Origin: Prochlorococcus marinus str. SB
Lineage (GTDB): Bacteria > Cyanobacteriota > Cyanobacteriia > PCC-6307 > Cyanobiaceae
Direction: 5' to 3'
Assembly (NCBI RefSeq): GCF_000760115.1
Contig: NZ_JNAS01000002.1
Span: forward strand, 992,001-1,056,000
Length of the DNA: 64,000 nt
Shown: piece after piece, positions 19,362-29,594 of the stretch
Layout: the number at the start of each line of letters is the position of its first letter
How positions within the stretch are numbered: position 1 is the first letter of the stretch
Notes under the pieces: generated by a model
What the model saw: the letters and a program-made list of their open reading frames with translations, nothing else
The model's database searches: none
What the model was told of the DNA's origin: nothing
Translations under genes and position numbers: made by a program

Positions 19362-20477
19362 TTAACCTATATCTTTTTTATTTTGCCTTAACCTCAAAAA
19401 CTCAGGAATACTCGCTCCAGATTCTTTATTGTCGGAATAATTATATAAGGGTTGATTAGATAATCTGTTTTTTATTCTTTGCTGGTTTAATGGTTGGGTT
19501 GTTTCAAATCCTGTAGCAATTACAGTAACTTGTATCTCACCTTCCATTGCCTCATCGACCACTGCACCAACAATAATATTCGCTTCTTGATCAACAACAT
19601 CATAAATAATTTCAGATGCAGAGGTCATGTCTTCTAAAGTCATGTCTTTGCCTCCAGTAATATTTATAACGCAGCCTTTGGCTCCATCAATTCTTGCTGC
19701 TTCTAATAAAGGACTATTCATTGCTGCCTGTGCTGCCTCTATAGCTCTCGATCTTCCTGAACCTATACCTATTCCGAGAAGTGCAGTGCCGGCCTCAGTC
19801 ATAACTGATCTAACGTCTGCAAAATCAACATTAACTAATCCCGGGCAAGTAATTATGTCACTAATGCCTTTGACTCCCATCCTTAGAACATCATCAGCAT
19901 TCCTAAATGCTTCTTGAAGAGGAGCTCCTGCTATAACGTCTTTTAATCGGTCATTTGGAATAACTATAAGAGTATCAACGTTTTCAGCTAGTCTTGCGAT
20001 CCCCTCCTCTGCTTGACGCATTCTTCTTTTCCCTTCAAAAGAAAAAGGTTTGGTTACTATACCTACTGTTAGAGCCCCACTTTGTTTGGCTACTTCTGCA
20101 ACAACAGGAGCAGCACCTGTACCAGTTCCTCCACCCATTCCAGCGGCTATAAAAACTAGATCAGATCCTTCTAAAGCTTGTTGAAGCTCTTCTTTGGATT
20201 CTTCGGCTGCTTTTTGACCAATACTTGGATTCCCGCCTGCACCTAAACCTCTAGTAAGGTTTTGTCCAAGTTGAACTCTACTTTCTGCAGAAGATTGTAG
20301 GAGGGCTTGGGCATCGGTATTGAGGACTCTAAACGAAACACCTTCTAAATCACTATTTATCATTCTATTGACTGCATTACTTCCACCACCACCTACACCA
20401 ATAACTTCTATTTTGGCATTTTGGCTTGGAAGGATTTCTCTCGATTGATCAAAGTTTGGATTGTTACCGAAGCTCAT
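19362..20477 (-). CDS. ftsZ: Cell division protein FtsZ
   Basis: The tubulin-like GTPase forms the division ring. The 371 residues include [13 protein letters not shown] (27-39), the tubulin signature [10 protein letters not shown] (115-124) and the T7 loop region [11 protein letters not shown]. The C-terminal tail contains IPEFLRLR, the core of the conserved peptide that binds membrane tethers; in cyanobacteria its partners include Ftn2/ZipN, encoded at 43.8 kb. It is the last gene of the leftward miaB-ddl-ftsQ group, but a gap of 179 bases before it allows its own promoter. Confidence 0.98.
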   Translation of the reverse strand: MSFGNNPNFDQSREILPSQNAKIEVIGVGGGGSNAVNRMINSDLEGVSFRVLNTDAQALLQSSAESRVQLGQNLTRGLGAGGNPSIGQKAAEESKEELQQALEGSDLVFIAAGMGGGTGTGAAPVVAEVAKQSGALTVGIVTKPFSFEGKRRMRQAEEGIARLAENVDTLIVIPNDRLKDVIAGAPLQEAFRNADDVLRMGVKGISDIITCPGLVNVDFADVRSVMTEAGTALLGIGIGSGRSRAIEAAQAAMNSPLLEAARIDGAKGCVINITGGKDMTLEDMTSASEIIYDVVDQEANIIVGAVVDEAMEGEIQVTVIATGFETTQPLNQQRIKNRLSNQPLYNYSDNKESGASIPEFLRLRQNKKDIG

Positions 20478-20656
20478 CTCTTAATAGGAATCTTTTACTA
20501 GTATTGGGTGCATTATGAACTTACTGCGCTCATATGTAGGAATTTGTTGAAGAAAATCCTAAAAATATTTATTTATTAAATATTTTGTTTTTAATGCAAA
20601 ACCCATATCAACACTACAATAATTAAAAAAAATTACTCAAAATACTTTTTCAAATA

Positions 20657-21382
20657 TTAGGGTTTGAACACTTTTATTTTTGGTTTATCTGGATTAGTAA
20701 GATCAATATTATCTATTTTTTTTGAAAAGCTATTTTTCTTAAATTCATTTTTAAGATTATTGATTATTTGTAGTTGATAGTTGATTAAATTTGGCTTAAA
20801 TCCTAAGAATATCGTTTTTAAATCTTCTTCCTCAACAGTTAGAAAACCATCGGATGAAAAAGTTATTTTAACTATTTCTAATTCATAATTCTCTATAGCG
20901 ATAAAAATTTTAGATAATATTTTCTTAAATTTTTCTTTCCATCCAAAAACTTGTATTGTTAATTTATTCAAATTTTTTTTATCTACATTTTGGTTATTTA
21001 TAAAAAAACCATCTCTATCAATGAAGCCTAATATTGTTTCGTCGTTCAATATCCTCTCACCGTAAGCTATTGGAATTCTTGAAGTAATATAAACTTTCAA
21101 ACCAAAAGGAAATAATTCTCTGTTTACCGAAACATATTTAAGAGATAAATTTTGTTTTAACTCCCTTTCTAACAAATTAGTTTCAACAAAAATTAATCTA
21201 ATTGGAAAATTTAAAGATGAATTTTTTACCAAATCACTCTGCGAAAAAAATTCACTACCAGAAATCCTAATATCCTTGGTACCAACTTTTTTGAAAGTTT
21301 TTATGCTTAATATGCTTGTTAAAAATAAAAATAAAATTAGAAAAAAAAAACTTTTATTTTTGATCCTTTTTTGGTTTTTCAC
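20657..21382 (-). CDS. ftsQ: FtsQ-type division protein with POTRA domain
   Basis: The 241-residue protein has a basic N-terminus (KNQKRIKNK), a membrane helix at about residues 12-27, and a POTRA-like domain starting KVGTKDIRISGSEFFSQSDL, followed by the beta domain with LGFIDRDGFFI. This fits FtsQ/DivIB in spite of low overall conservation in this lineage. Its start overlaps the end of the upstream gene by four bases, and ddl and ftsZ flank it, the reduced cell-wall/division cluster order. Confidence 0.85.
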   Translation of the reverse strand: MKNQKRIKNKSFFFLILFLFLTSILSIKTFKKVGTKDIRISGSEFFSQSDLVKNSSLNFPIRLIFVETNLLERELKQNLSLKYVSVNRELFPFGLKVYITSRIPIAYGERILNDETILGFIDRDGFFINNQNVDKKNLNKLTIQVFGWKEKFKKILSKIFIAIENYELEIVKITFSSDGFLTVEEEDLKTIFLGFKPNLINYQLQIINNLKNEFKKNSFSKKIDNIDLTNPDKPKIKVFKP

Positions 21383-21789
21383 AAATCACATCGAGCTTTT
21401 TCCATCAGTTGATCCATCCATTCTCTCGCTCGCTCTGCATCTGAAAATGGTACATCCATCTCTTTACCATCCCCTACTAATCTCAACCTGCATTTACCTT
21501 GAGATTCACTTGTTAGAGGAGCTTCCCCTGAAGTTAGAGCCATTAATTCAACTAATTCCAGTTTCTTGATTATAAAACAATCTTTTTCTTCAAATTTACC
21601 AGCTTCAAATGCGCTCCACTTTAACTCACCATCTTTTAAGGACGCTGCACCTGAACTATCTAACTTGCACAATTCAGAATCACTTGCCCAACTTCTAAAA
21701 AGATTTTGCCTCCTTCTTTCTAACCATCCAAGTGCAGTTAATAAAATGAAGATTAAAAGTAATGGTAACCAAAGTAGTCCATGCAACAT
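21379..21789 (-). CDS. Conserved cyanobacterial-type membrane-anchored protein, unknown function
   Basis: The 136-residue protein begins with a hydrophobic helix (LLWLPLLLIFILLTALGWLE, about 5-24) followed by a basic patch (RRRQNLFRSW) and a soluble region ending in SDAERAREWMDQLMEKARCD. It is noticeably richer in Ala, Gly and charged residues than neighbouring proteins. I recall no named family. It is translationally coupled to ftsQ through a four-base overlap and follows ddl by ten bases, so a role in wall or division processes is a guess from position. Confidence 0.65.
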   Translation of the reverse strand: MLHGLLWLPLLLIFILLTALGWLERRRQNLFRSWASDSELCKLDSSGAASLKDGELKWSAFEAGKFEEKDCFIIKKLELVELMALTSGEAPLTSESQGKCRLRLVGDGKEMDVPFSDAERAREWMDQLMEKARCDL

Positions 21790-21799
21790 TTTATTTAAA

Positions 21800-22867
21800 T
21801 TACAAATCTAAAGATATATCTACCAGTTTAGCCACAAGTTGTTCAATTTTTAAACCTGAAGCTTCCCAAAGCATTGGAAACATACTGTTTTTTGTAAAAC
21901 CAGGAATTGTATTTATTTCATTTATTAAAATTTTATTTGAGGATCTTTCTATAAAGAAATCTACTCTTGCAAAACCGAAAATATTTAGTGCTCTACAACT
22001 TTTAATAGCAATGTCTTTAATTTCTTTTGCGATTTTAGAATCTATTTCGGCTGGGATAATTATTTTATTATTTGAGTTATATTTTGAATCGTAATCATAC
22101 CAATCACTTTCGTAATTTATCTCGCCTATCTCAGAGGTTAAGAGTTTTGAATTCCCAATTATTCCGCATTCAATCTCCCTTACCTCTAAACCTTCCTCTA
22201 TTAAGATTCTTGGATCTATTTCCCGAGCCTTTTCTAATGCTAGTAATATTTCCGATTCATTTTTGACTTTGGAGATGCCAAGAGATGATCCAGAGTTCGA
22301 TGGTTTAACAAAAATAGGAAATTTTAATTTTTTTAAAATTTCATTAATTATTTTATTTTTTACTTGCTTATCGTTGAGATCTTTATTTTGAAAAACTAGA
22401 TAATTAACTTGTGGAAGATTGAGATTTGAGAAAATTGTTTTCATCAATATTTTATCCATTCCAAGTGCAGAGCCAATAATTCCGCACCCGACTAAAGGTT
22501 TCTTAGTAAATCTAATTAAGCCATGAATTGATCCGTCTTCACCATTAAATCCATGTAAAAGAGGAAACCAAATATCAATATTTTGAAATTCAATTCCGTC
22601 AAGGAAGTTAATTTTTTCTTGATTAAAAATTTCTTGTTTTTTTGTTTTATAGTCTTCAATTTTACCAATTAGGATTTTTTCTGAAATATCACTATCAAGC
22701 CAATCTCCATATTTGTTTATGTAAAAGGCTTTAACTGTAAAACGTTCTTTGTTTATTTGTGCATTAAATGCTTGAAAAACTGTTTTTGCAGAGGATATCG
22801 ATACTTCATGTTCATTGGAATCTCCGCCAAATATTAACCCAATAAATTTTTTCTTTCCCCCGATCAT
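21800..22867 (-). CDS. ddl: D-alanine--D-alanine ligase
   Basis: Ddl makes the D-Ala-D-Ala dipeptide of peptidoglycan using ATP. The 355-residue ATP-grasp enzyme shows LIFGGDSNEHEVSISSAKTV at the start, LLHGFNGEDGSIHGL, VKPSNSGSSLGISKVKNE for nucleotide binding, and the metal-binding end ILINEINTIPGFTKNSMFP. It lies ten bases downstream of miaB and ten upstream of the next gene, in the leftward division/wall group. Confidence 0.97.
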   Translation of the reverse strand: MIGGKKKFIGLIFGGDSNEHEVSISSAKTVFQAFNAQINKERFTVKAFYINKYGDWLDSDISEKILIGKIEDYKTKKQEIFNQEKINFLDGIEFQNIDIWFPLLHGFNGEDGSIHGLIRFTKKPLVGCGIIGSALGMDKILMKTIFSNLNLPQVNYLVFQNKDLNDKQVKNKIINEILKKLKFPIFVKPSNSGSSLGISKVKNESEILLALEKAREIDPRILIEEGLEVREIECGIIGNSKLLTSEIGEINYESDWYDYDSKYNSNNKIIIPAEIDSKIAKEIKDIAIKSCRALNIFGFARVDFFIERSSNKILINEINTIPGFTKNSMFPMLWEASGLKIEQLVAKLVDISLDL

Positions 22868-22877
22868 TTAAAAAAAT

Positions 22878-24272
22878 TTATAAAGAAAGTTCTCCTGTTA
22901 AAGAAAAAGGTCTTGCTTCATTTATCCTGACATTTATCTCATCTCCCAACGAAAAATTAAAGTTAGTGTTTTTGGGAATCTCTACGAAAGTTAATCTATT
23001 TGTTCTAGTTCTACCCATCATTTGAGAGGAATTTTTTGGATTTAAACCCTCAATTAAAACGCTTTCGATATTATTGATATATCTTTGATTTCTACTCTTA
23101 GCAGTTTTCTCGACTAAATCATTAATTTCCTGTAATCTAGCTTTTTTTACCTCTTCGGAAAGTTGATTAGTCCAAACTGCTGCAGGCGTATTTGGTCTTG
23201 GAGAGTATGCTGCTGTATTTACCTGATCAAAGCCAATTTCTGATATTAGTTTTAAAGTATCTTGATATTGTTGTTCGGTTTCTCCCGGGAAAGCAACTAT
23301 TGCGTCAGCTGTAATTGAAGCATCTGGCATTAATGACCTTATGTTCTCGATAATATTTTTATACTTTTTAATAGAATATCCTCTGGACATTTGCTTTAAA
23401 ATTTCATCATTTCCACTTTGGAAGGGGATATGGAAATGTTCACAGACTTTATCCAGTTCATAACAAGCTTGAATCAACCTTTTTGAAAAATATCTTGGAT
23501 GACTAGTAGCAAATCTTATCCTGCGAATTCCTTTAACATCATGAATATAATACAAAAGATCAGTTAGGGTATTCTCTTTTCTCCCCTCTTTTGTAGTTCC
23601 TGGAAGGTCTCTACCATAAGCATCAATGTTCTGACCCAAAAGAGTAATTTCTTTAAAATTATCATCAGCTAATTTTTGTATCTCACTTTTTATCGCAATT
23701 GGATATCTTGATTGCTCTTTTCCTCTGACAGAGGGGACTACACAATATGAACATCTTTCATTACATCCATAAATGATATTAACCCAGCCACAAATAGAGC
23801 TTTCTCTTCTGGCACTTGTTATATCTTCAGAAATGAAGGTTTCTTCTGTAGCAGCAACTTGATTTCCTAAATCAACTTTCTCCAGAAGATTCTCAAGATT
23901 ATTTACGTGTTGAGGCCCCATAACCAAATCAAGTTCTGGGACTCTTCTTAGTAAGGATTCTCCTTCTTGCTGAGCAAGACAACCTGCAACAACAAGTTTT
24001 AAGCTAGGTGTTTTGTGCTTTCTTTTTGCTTGTCTTCCTAGAAAGCTATAAACTTTTTGCTCTGCATTATCTCTAATAGTGCATGTATTGTACAAGACCA
24101 AATCGGCATTTAATTCATTATCTGCTCTGGTGTATCCCATTTTCTCTAATGTCCCAGCCATTCTCTCAGAATCAGCCTTGTTCATTTGGCATCCAAATGT
24201 GGTTATCCAATAACTGCCAGTAGTTGAGTTATTTTGAGTTTTTTTTTCGTCTGATTTTGTTTTTGTTAGCAC
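22878..24272 (-). CDS. miaB: tRNA-2-methylthio-N6-dimethylallyladenosine synthase
   Basis: MiaB methylthiolates A37 of tRNAs reading U-starting codons. The 464-residue protein has the N-terminal UPF0004 domain with cysteines in [22 protein letters not shown] and VVAGCLAQ for the auxiliary cluster, the radical SAM motif [11 protein letters not shown], and a C-terminal TRAM domain from about residue 395. The complete motif set separates it from RimO. It starts the leftward miaB-ddl-ftsQ-ftsZ group. Confidence 0.96.
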   Translation of the reverse strand: MLTKTKSDEKKTQNNSTTGSYWITTFGCQMNKADSERMAGTLEKMGYTRADNELNADLVLYNTCTIRDNAEQKVYSFLGRQAKRKHKTPSLKLVVAGCLAQQEGESLLRRVPELDLVMGPQHVNNLENLLEKVDLGNQVAATEETFISEDITSARRESSICGWVNIIYGCNERCSYCVVPSVRGKEQSRYPIAIKSEIQKLADDNFKEITLLGQNIDAYGRDLPGTTKEGRKENTLTDLLYYIHDVKGIRRIRFATSHPRYFSKRLIQACYELDKVCEHFHIPFQSGNDEILKQMSRGYSIKKYKNIIENIRSLMPDASITADAIVAFPGETEQQYQDTLKLISEIGFDQVNTAAYSPRPNTPAAVWTNQLSEEVKKARLQEINDLVEKTAKSRNQRYINNIESVLIEGLNPKNSSQMMGRTRTNRLTFVEIPKNTNFNFSLGDEINVRINEARPFSLTGELSL

Positions 24273-24344
24273 TTTGCTAGGAATTTTTTATGATTCTTTA
24301 ATTAAAAAATACAAGTTAAATAATTTTGCTGCAATATTTTTGAG

Positions 24345-24418
24345 GGCGAGCGAGGGGATTCGAACCCCCGAATAGCGGCGCCACAAGCCGCTGCCTTAAC
24401 CACTTGGCGACGCCCGCC
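24345..24418 (-). tRNA. tRNA-His (GUG)
   Basis: The reverse strand folds into a cloverleaf: acceptor GCGGGCG with CGCTCGC, anticodon stem GCGGC/GCCGC around loop TTGTGGC with anticodon GTG, and T loop TTCGAAT. An extra G before position 1 faces discriminator C73, the identity feature of tRNA-His, and is included in the coordinates. No CCA is encoded. Confidence 0.95.
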
Positions 24419-24546
24419 TCACATTTATAAATTTAACAACTCAAGGGGAATTTTTCATAGTTATTTTTATCTTTTAGCGAAATTTGAATTATTTTCTAAT
24501 TCAGTAAAGTTTTCTTATGATTTAAAATAAAAGAAAATTTAAAAAC

Positions 24547-25782
24547 TTGAGTAATTCCGGCACAGCTGAGGTTCTTATTCCCAGAAGCCTTTGTTTAATA
24601 GAAGATATAGATAACCTCATTATCGATTTAGAGGATTTATGTTCAGTTTCCATTAGTTGGGAGTATGGATTTGTTTCTGAGTTAAAGCCTTTAAAAAATA
24701 AAGTTACAAAACCAAAAAATATTTTATTCCCAAGATTTATTGAAACGCATTCGCATTTTGATAAATCTTTTACATGGGCAGACTTTCCTAATCTGGAATC
24801 AAACTATGGAGGAGCATTATCAGTAAATCTTGAAGAACATAAAACTAGAACTACTGATAAGGTTCTTGAAAGAGTTGAGAAATCATTAAAACTTGCAATA
24901 CAAAATGGATACCGAGCTATTAGAAGTCATATTGATACTTACAAAAGTCAGTCTTTTGATATTTGGATTGAACTTTTTAAATTACAAAAAAAATTTTCAT
25001 CTGAGTTAACGTTACAATTCGTTGCTCTAGCACCATTGGAATTCTGGGATACAACTAATGGAGAAGATTTGGCAAAAATGTTTTCCTCTAATGGAGGTAT
25101 TTTAGGAGGTGTAATTGTTCCTCCTTTCAATAAAAAAGATACAAGTAAATTTCTCGCAAAGATGCTTCGTCTAGCTAGTAAATATAAATTAGAAATTGAT
25201 TTGCACATAGACGAATCGATCATTGAGCCTGGAGCGGGAATAAAAGTTTTATTGGAGACAATCGAAAATTTAAAAATTAATAGTATTCCAATAACTTGTA
25301 GTCATTTGAGTAGTCTTATTTCTCTAAGTCATAGAGAGATTTTAAATTTAGGAGAAAAAATGTCTGAGAAAAATATTAAAGTTGTTGCTTTACCTCTAAC
25401 AAATTTTTGGCTGCTCAATCGAAGTAATCAAAGTACCTCATTAAAAAGACCAGTTGCTCCAATAAAGCAATTACAAAAATCACACGTGGATGTATCTCTA
25501 GGTAGTGATAATGTTCAAGATCCCTGGTACCCATTTGGTAATTTTGATCCTTTTTATATGTTGTCTTGCTCGATACCTATGCTTCAATTAAATCCCTGGG
25601 AGAGAATGACTCTATCTTCTATTTTTTTAGCTCCAAGCAGATTATTAAACTTAAAGTGGGATGGTTTAATTAAGAAGGGATGCCCTGCTGATTTTGTGAT
25701 TTTAGATGCACAAAGATGGGCAGATGTTTTTTCGAGTTCCTTAAAAAGAAAAGTGTTTATAAAAGGCGATTTATATTGCTAA
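24547..25782 (+). CDS. Cytosine-deaminase-like amidohydrolase
   Basis: The 411-residue amidohydrolase has the metal-site residues expected for the CodA-like group: THSHFDKSF (His68, His70), DLHIDES (His220), TCSHLSS (His253) and VSLGSDNVQDPWYPFGN with Asp321. The last segment closely resembles the DDVxDPWYPxG of bacterial cytosine deaminase. The likely reaction is deamination of cytosine or a related ring compound, but substrate cannot be fixed from sequence. The only early in-frame start is TTG at 24547. A FAD oxidase gene follows 38 bases downstream. Confidence 0.8.
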   Translation: MSNSGTAEVLIPRSLCLIEDIDNLIIDLEDLCSVSISWEYGFVSELKPLKNKVTKPKNILFPRFIETHSHFDKSFTWADFPNLESNYGGALSVNLEEHKTRTTDKVLERVEKSLKLAIQNGYRAIRSHIDTYKSQSFDIWIELFKLQKKFSSELTLQFVALAPLEFWDTTNGEDLAKMFSSNGGILGGVIVPPFNKKDTSKFLAKMLRLASKYKLEIDLHIDESIIEPGAGIKVLLETIENLKINSIPITCSHLSSLISLSHREILNLGEKMSEKNIKVVALPLTNFWLLNRSNQSTSLKRPVAPIKQLQKSHVDVSLGSDNVQDPWYPFGNFDPFYMLSCSIPMLQLNPWERMTLSSIFLAPSRLLNLKWDGLIKKGCPADFVILDAQRWADVFSSSLKRKVFIKGDLYC

Positions 25783-25820
25783 TCCGCTAATTTATATACA
25801 AAACAATAAGAATCTAATTG

Positions 25821-27176
25821 ATGACATCAAATACTCTTAAATTTATAGAAAAATTTAGGGAAGTTAAAAACTTAGAGATTATTGAAAGTCAATCTGACAT
25901 AGTAAGACTTTCAAAAGATTTTTATAACTACTCTCCAGTCCTTACTGAAAAATTAGACAAATGTATTGCTGATTTAGTGGTAAGACCTAGTGATCATAAC
26001 GCAGTAAAGGAAGTAGCAGAAATTTGTTGGGAATTTTCTATCCCACTTACTTTAAGGGGTTCAGGTACAGGTAATTATGGACAAGCTGTCCCATTGTTTA
26101 AAGGAGTTGTAATGCATATGAGTCACTTTAATAAGTTAGAAGAATTTGATCCTGATACAGGTTTTGTAAAAGTACAGTCTGGCTGTGTTATGGGAGATTT
26201 GAATAAACAATTAGAGAAATATGGGAGGGAATTGAGGTTGCTTCCTAGTACTTGGAAAACTGCAACAATTGGAGGTTTTATTGCAGGTGGATCAGGAGGT
26301 ATTGGTTCAATTAGGTGGGGATTTTTAAGAGATCCAGGAAATCTTATTGGTTTAGAAGCAGTAACGATGAATGAAAAACCTGAATTATTAAAATTTGATG
26401 CTGAAGAATCCGAACCTCTTAATCATGCTTATGGGACTAATGGAATAATTACTTCTTTACTACTTGCTACTGATATCAAACGTAAGTGGTATTCAATAGT
26501 TATCGACTGTATTGAATTTGAAGAAACAATAGAAATATTAAAAAATCTCACCAGCGCAGCAATTGATCTGAAACTAGGAGCAATTCTTGAAGAAGAAATT
26601 GTAGATCAAATGCCAAAATGGTTTAAAACTAATTCTAGAACTCACAAGATACTAATTCAATCTAGTCTTGGAGGAATAAAAACTATCGAGCTAATTTGTA
26701 AAAAATTCAAAGTTCAATCTACCCTCCTTGGGGAAGAAGAAAAACTCGTCAATGGAATTTCTGAAGTCGTATGGAATCATACAACTCTTCATATGAGGTC
26801 TAAGGATAAAAATTGGACCTATTTACAGATGCTTTTGCCACTTAATGATGAACTAAAATTGATTAATTTTTTGAGAAAAAAATGGGGAAGAAAAGTTCTT
26901 TGGCATTTAGAGGCAGTTTCTCAACAAGGATCACCAAGATTAGCTGCTTTGCCTGTATTAAGGTGGAATGGGATAGATGAATTGAATGAAATAATTGAAG
27001 ATTGCAAGAAACTTGGTGCGTTTATTTTTAATCCCCATGTTTTAACTGTCGAAGGCGGAGGCCTAGGAGTGGTTGACGCGGATCAAGTAAAAGCGAAATT
27101 AAAATTTGATCCTAAAGGGCTATTAAATCCTGGGAAATTGGAAGGTTGGGAAGTAAAGGAACAATTTAATACTTAA
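25821..27176 (+). CDS. FAD-binding oxidoreductase (GlcD/PCMH type)
   Basis: The 451-residue protein contains a PCMH-type FAD domain: VVRPSDHNAVKEVAEICWEF, then LRGSGTGNYGQAVPLFKGVV, KVQSGCVMGDLNKQLEKYGR and ATIGGFIAGGSGGIGSIRWG. The C-terminal end LKFDPKGLLNPGKLEGW is typical of the glycolate/D-lactate dehydrogenase group. The electron donor is unknown; an alpha-hydroxy acid is the family expectation. A TTG directly before the ATG is also in frame. It follows the amidohydrolase on the same strand and overlaps the end of convergent folC by four bases. Confidence 0.85.
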   Translation: MTSNTLKFIEKFREVKNLEIIESQSDIVRLSKDFYNYSPVLTEKLDKCIADLVVRPSDHNAVKEVAEICWEFSIPLTLRGSGTGNYGQAVPLFKGVVMHMSHFNKLEEFDPDTGFVKVQSGCVMGDLNKQLEKYGRELRLLPSTWKTATIGGFIAGGSGGIGSIRWGFLRDPGNLIGLEAVTMNEKPELLKFDAEESEPLNHAYGTNGIITSLLLATDIKRKWYSIVIDCIEFEETIEILKNLTSAAIDLKLGAILEEEIVDQMPKWFKTNSRTHKILIQSSLGGIKTIELICKKFKVQSTLLGEEEKLVNGISEVVWNHTTLHMRSKDKNWTYLQMLLPLNDELKLINFLRKKWGRKVLWHLEAVSQQGSPRLAALPVLRWNGIDELNEIIEDCKKLGAFIFNPHVLTVEGGGLGVVDADQVKAKLKFDPKGLLNPGKLEGWEVKEQFNT

Positions 27177-28402
27177 TATTTCTGTTTATTTGTAAATTTA
27201 ATAAATTCAGCAACTAAAAAAATAGAACCCGTTAGGACAGGATGATTAGCTGGCCATTTTTCTAGGGAAAATAAATAATCAATGGCAAGTTCAAATTTTT
27301 TAAATTCAATTGTTTTTTGAAGGTCAATTTCTTTAATCTGAGAAAGATCTTTTAATTGCCAACTAGGTTGGTTTGGCACTGGCACAAGTAATAAGTGATC
27401 ATTTTTCTTTAGAAGCGTTTTTAATATTGCGTAAAAATCTTTTTGTCTTTGGACACCTAAAATCCAATAAATTCCTTTATCTTCATTCTCCCAATTATTT
27501 CGCTCATGAGAGAGAGCTTTTGCAGCAGGATAATTATGCGCACAATCTACAAGAATTTCTTTGTTCAAAAAATTTATTATTTCTAGCCTTCCCTTCCAAG
27601 ATGTCTTTTTAAGACCTTCAGATATGTGTGTTCCCTTAATATTAAATCCCAAATTATTCAACGCTTCTATTGCTCCAATAGCTACTGAAGCATTTTGCTT
27701 TTGAAAAATTCCTTTTAAGCCAAGCTCATAGCTTTTCGAAATTGAATCTTTCCAGATAATTTCTGCTCCAACCTCTTTAACTTTTTTGGTTATTAAATTT
27801 TCAACTTGACTATTTTGTTTGCATGAGATGACAATTGAGTTTTTTTCAATAACTGCTAATTTTTCTTCGGCAATTTTTTCAATAGTATCTCCAAGAAATT
27901 CTTTGTGGTCTAAGCCAATATTCCCAATAGCAATTATTGGTCTAGATTTATGGGCTGTTGTCGCGTCTAATCGTCCCCCTAAGCCAGCTTCAAGAATGAG
28001 CAATTCAACTTTTTTATTGTCAAAGAAATTTAGTGCGCAGCAAATGATTTTTTCAAAAGGAGTTAATTCAAATGTTGAAACTTTCTCTTCTATTAATCTA
28101 TAGATTTTTTCAAAATCAGTCTTGTTAATATTTTTTTTATTAACTCTAATCCTCTCGCATACGTCCAAAAGGTGGGGAGATGTCGTTACACCAAAATTTC
28201 TTTTAGCTTCAAAAAGTATATTTTCTAAATATGCCGCGATTGATCCTTTCCCATTAGTTCCAATAATTTGTATCGCAGGGATATTCTCGCAAGGATTACC
28301 AAGATCTTGAAGTGCTTTTTTAATTCGTGATAAACCTAATTTGATATTATCCCTTTCATATTTGGGTGATAATTCAAAAAATTTTAAATTTGCATTTTTC
28401 AA
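27173..28402 (-). CDS. folC: Folylpolyglutamate / dihydrofolate synthase
   Basis: FolC adds glutamate to dihydropteroate and to folates, retaining them in the cell. The 409-residue Mur-ligase-type protein has the P-loop GTNGKGSIAAYLENIL, the motif TSPHLLDVCERIRVN, LEAGLGGRLDATTA, and the C-terminal LVDCAHNYPAAKAL. The length and motif order are normal. It lies 11 bases downstream of argD on the leftward strand. Confidence 0.95.
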   Translation of the reverse strand: MKNANLKFFELSPKYERDNIKLGLSRIKKALQDLGNPCENIPAIQIIGTNGKGSIAAYLENILFEAKRNFGVTTSPHLLDVCERIRVNKKNINKTDFEKIYRLIEEKVSTFELTPFEKIICCALNFFDNKKVELLILEAGLGGRLDATTAHKSRPIIAIGNIGLDHKEFLGDTIEKIAEEKLAVIEKNSIVISCKQNSQVENLITKKVKEVGAEIIWKDSISKSYELGLKGIFQKQNASVAIGAIEALNNLGFNIKGTHISEGLKKTSWKGRLEIINFLNKEILVDCAHNYPAAKALSHERNNWENEDKGIYWILGVQRQKDFYAILKTLLKKNDHLLLVPVPNQPSWQLKDLSQIKEIDLQKTIEFKKFELAIDYLFSLEKWPANHPVLTGSIFLVAEFIKFTNKQKY

Positions 28403-28413
28403 AATTTAAATTG

Positions 28414-29589
28414 CTATAAATCTTCAAAAATTGAATTTAGCTTATCCAAAAGAATATTTATTTCTCTTCGCGATATAACTAATGGTGGGACAATCCTTAC
28501 AACGTTCCCTCCTGCGGGAACTACCAGTAATCCTTTATCAAAAGCTTTTAATGTAATTTTTTTTGCATCAGCATAATCATCATTGATCACAAGACCTTGT
28601 ATTAAACCTAAACCTCTTTTTCCGGTAATAATTTTTGGAAATTTTTTTGACAATGCTTCAAACCCAGCACTTAATTGTACCCCTCTTAGATAAACATTAT
28701 TGATAAGATTTCTTCTATTTATTTCTTCTAATACAGTTAGGGCAGCTTTACAGGCGAAAGGGTTACCCCCAAAAGTGCTTGCATGATCTCCTGGAGAAAA
28801 AATGTTAGCTTTTTCTTTTACCAATAATGCTCCAATTGCATGACCTCCTCCTAATCCTTTTGCAAGGGTGAATCCATCAGGTTCAATTCCTAAATTCTCA
28901 TAACCCCACATTTTTCCAGTTCGACCTACTCCACTTTGGACTTCATCTAAAATAAGAAGAGAATTATATTTATCACATATATCTCTCAGGCTTTTAAAAA
29001 ATATTTTACTTCCTGGAATTACGCCACCTTCTCCTTGTATTGGTTCAACTAAAACGCCGGAAATTTTTTGATCATTATTTTCACACTCTTCAAATAATTT
29101 TTTTACCGAACCAAAATTATTAAATTTAAAAAATTTGAATCCTTGAATCATTGGTTCGAAACCTTTTTGATATTTAGGCTGTCCAGTAGCACTTAAGGCT
29201 GCCAGCGTCCTTCCATGAAAGCTTGATTCTGCTGCGAGAATAATTGATTCTTTACCTTTATTTGTTGTATTCCCGTATTTTTTAATTAATTTAATTGCTG
29301 ATTCAATTGCTTCTGCACCACTGTTGCAGAAGAAGACGCTTTTGGCACAACTTATATTCGTTAAAGTTCTGCTTAATTGTTCTTGTTCTTCAATGTTGTA
29401 AAGATTGGAAATGTGCTGAATCTTTTTAAGTTGACTTGATAATCTTCTTCCTAAAACTCTATCGCTATGTCCAAGACTGCAAGTTGCTATACCAGCTACT
29501 GCATCAAGATATTTTTTACCTGTTTTATCCCACAACCAACAACCCTTTCCTTTTTTAAAAGATATATCGAATCGACTATAGGTTTTCAT
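28414..29589 (-). CDS. argD: Acetylornithine aminotransferase
   Basis: ArgD is a PLP enzyme converting N-acetylglutamate semialdehyde to N-acetylornithine in arginine synthesis. The 391 residues contain CNSGAEAIESAIKLIKKYG, SFHGRTLAALSATGQ, LDEVQSGVGRTGKMWGYE and the PLP-lysine segment TLAKGLGGGHAIGAL. The frame stays open upstream through tRNA-Leu, giving a 27-residue false extension; the ATG at 29587-29589, five bases after the tRNA end, fits the family N-terminus (MKTYSRFDISFKKGKG) and is chosen. It precedes folC by 11 bases. Confidence 0.96.
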   Translation of the reverse strand: MKTYSRFDISFKKGKGCWLWDKTGKKYLDAVAGIATCSLGHSDRVLGRRLSSQLKKIQHISNLYNIEEQEQLSRTLTNISCAKSVFFCNSGAEAIESAIKLIKKYGNTTNKGKESIILAAESSFHGRTLAALSATGQPKYQKGFEPMIQGFKFFKFNNFGSVKKLFEECENNDQKISGVLVEPIQGEGGVIPGSKIFFKSLRDICDKYNSLLILDEVQSGVGRTGKMWGYENLGIEPDGFTLAKGLGGGHAIGALLVKEKANIFSPGDHASTFGGNPFACKAALTVLEEINRRNLINNVYLRGVQLSAGFEALSKKFPKIITGKRGLGLIQGLVINDDYADAKKITLKAFDKGLLVVPAGGNVVRIVPPLVISRREINILLDKLNSIFEDL

Positions 29590-29594
29590 CAAAG

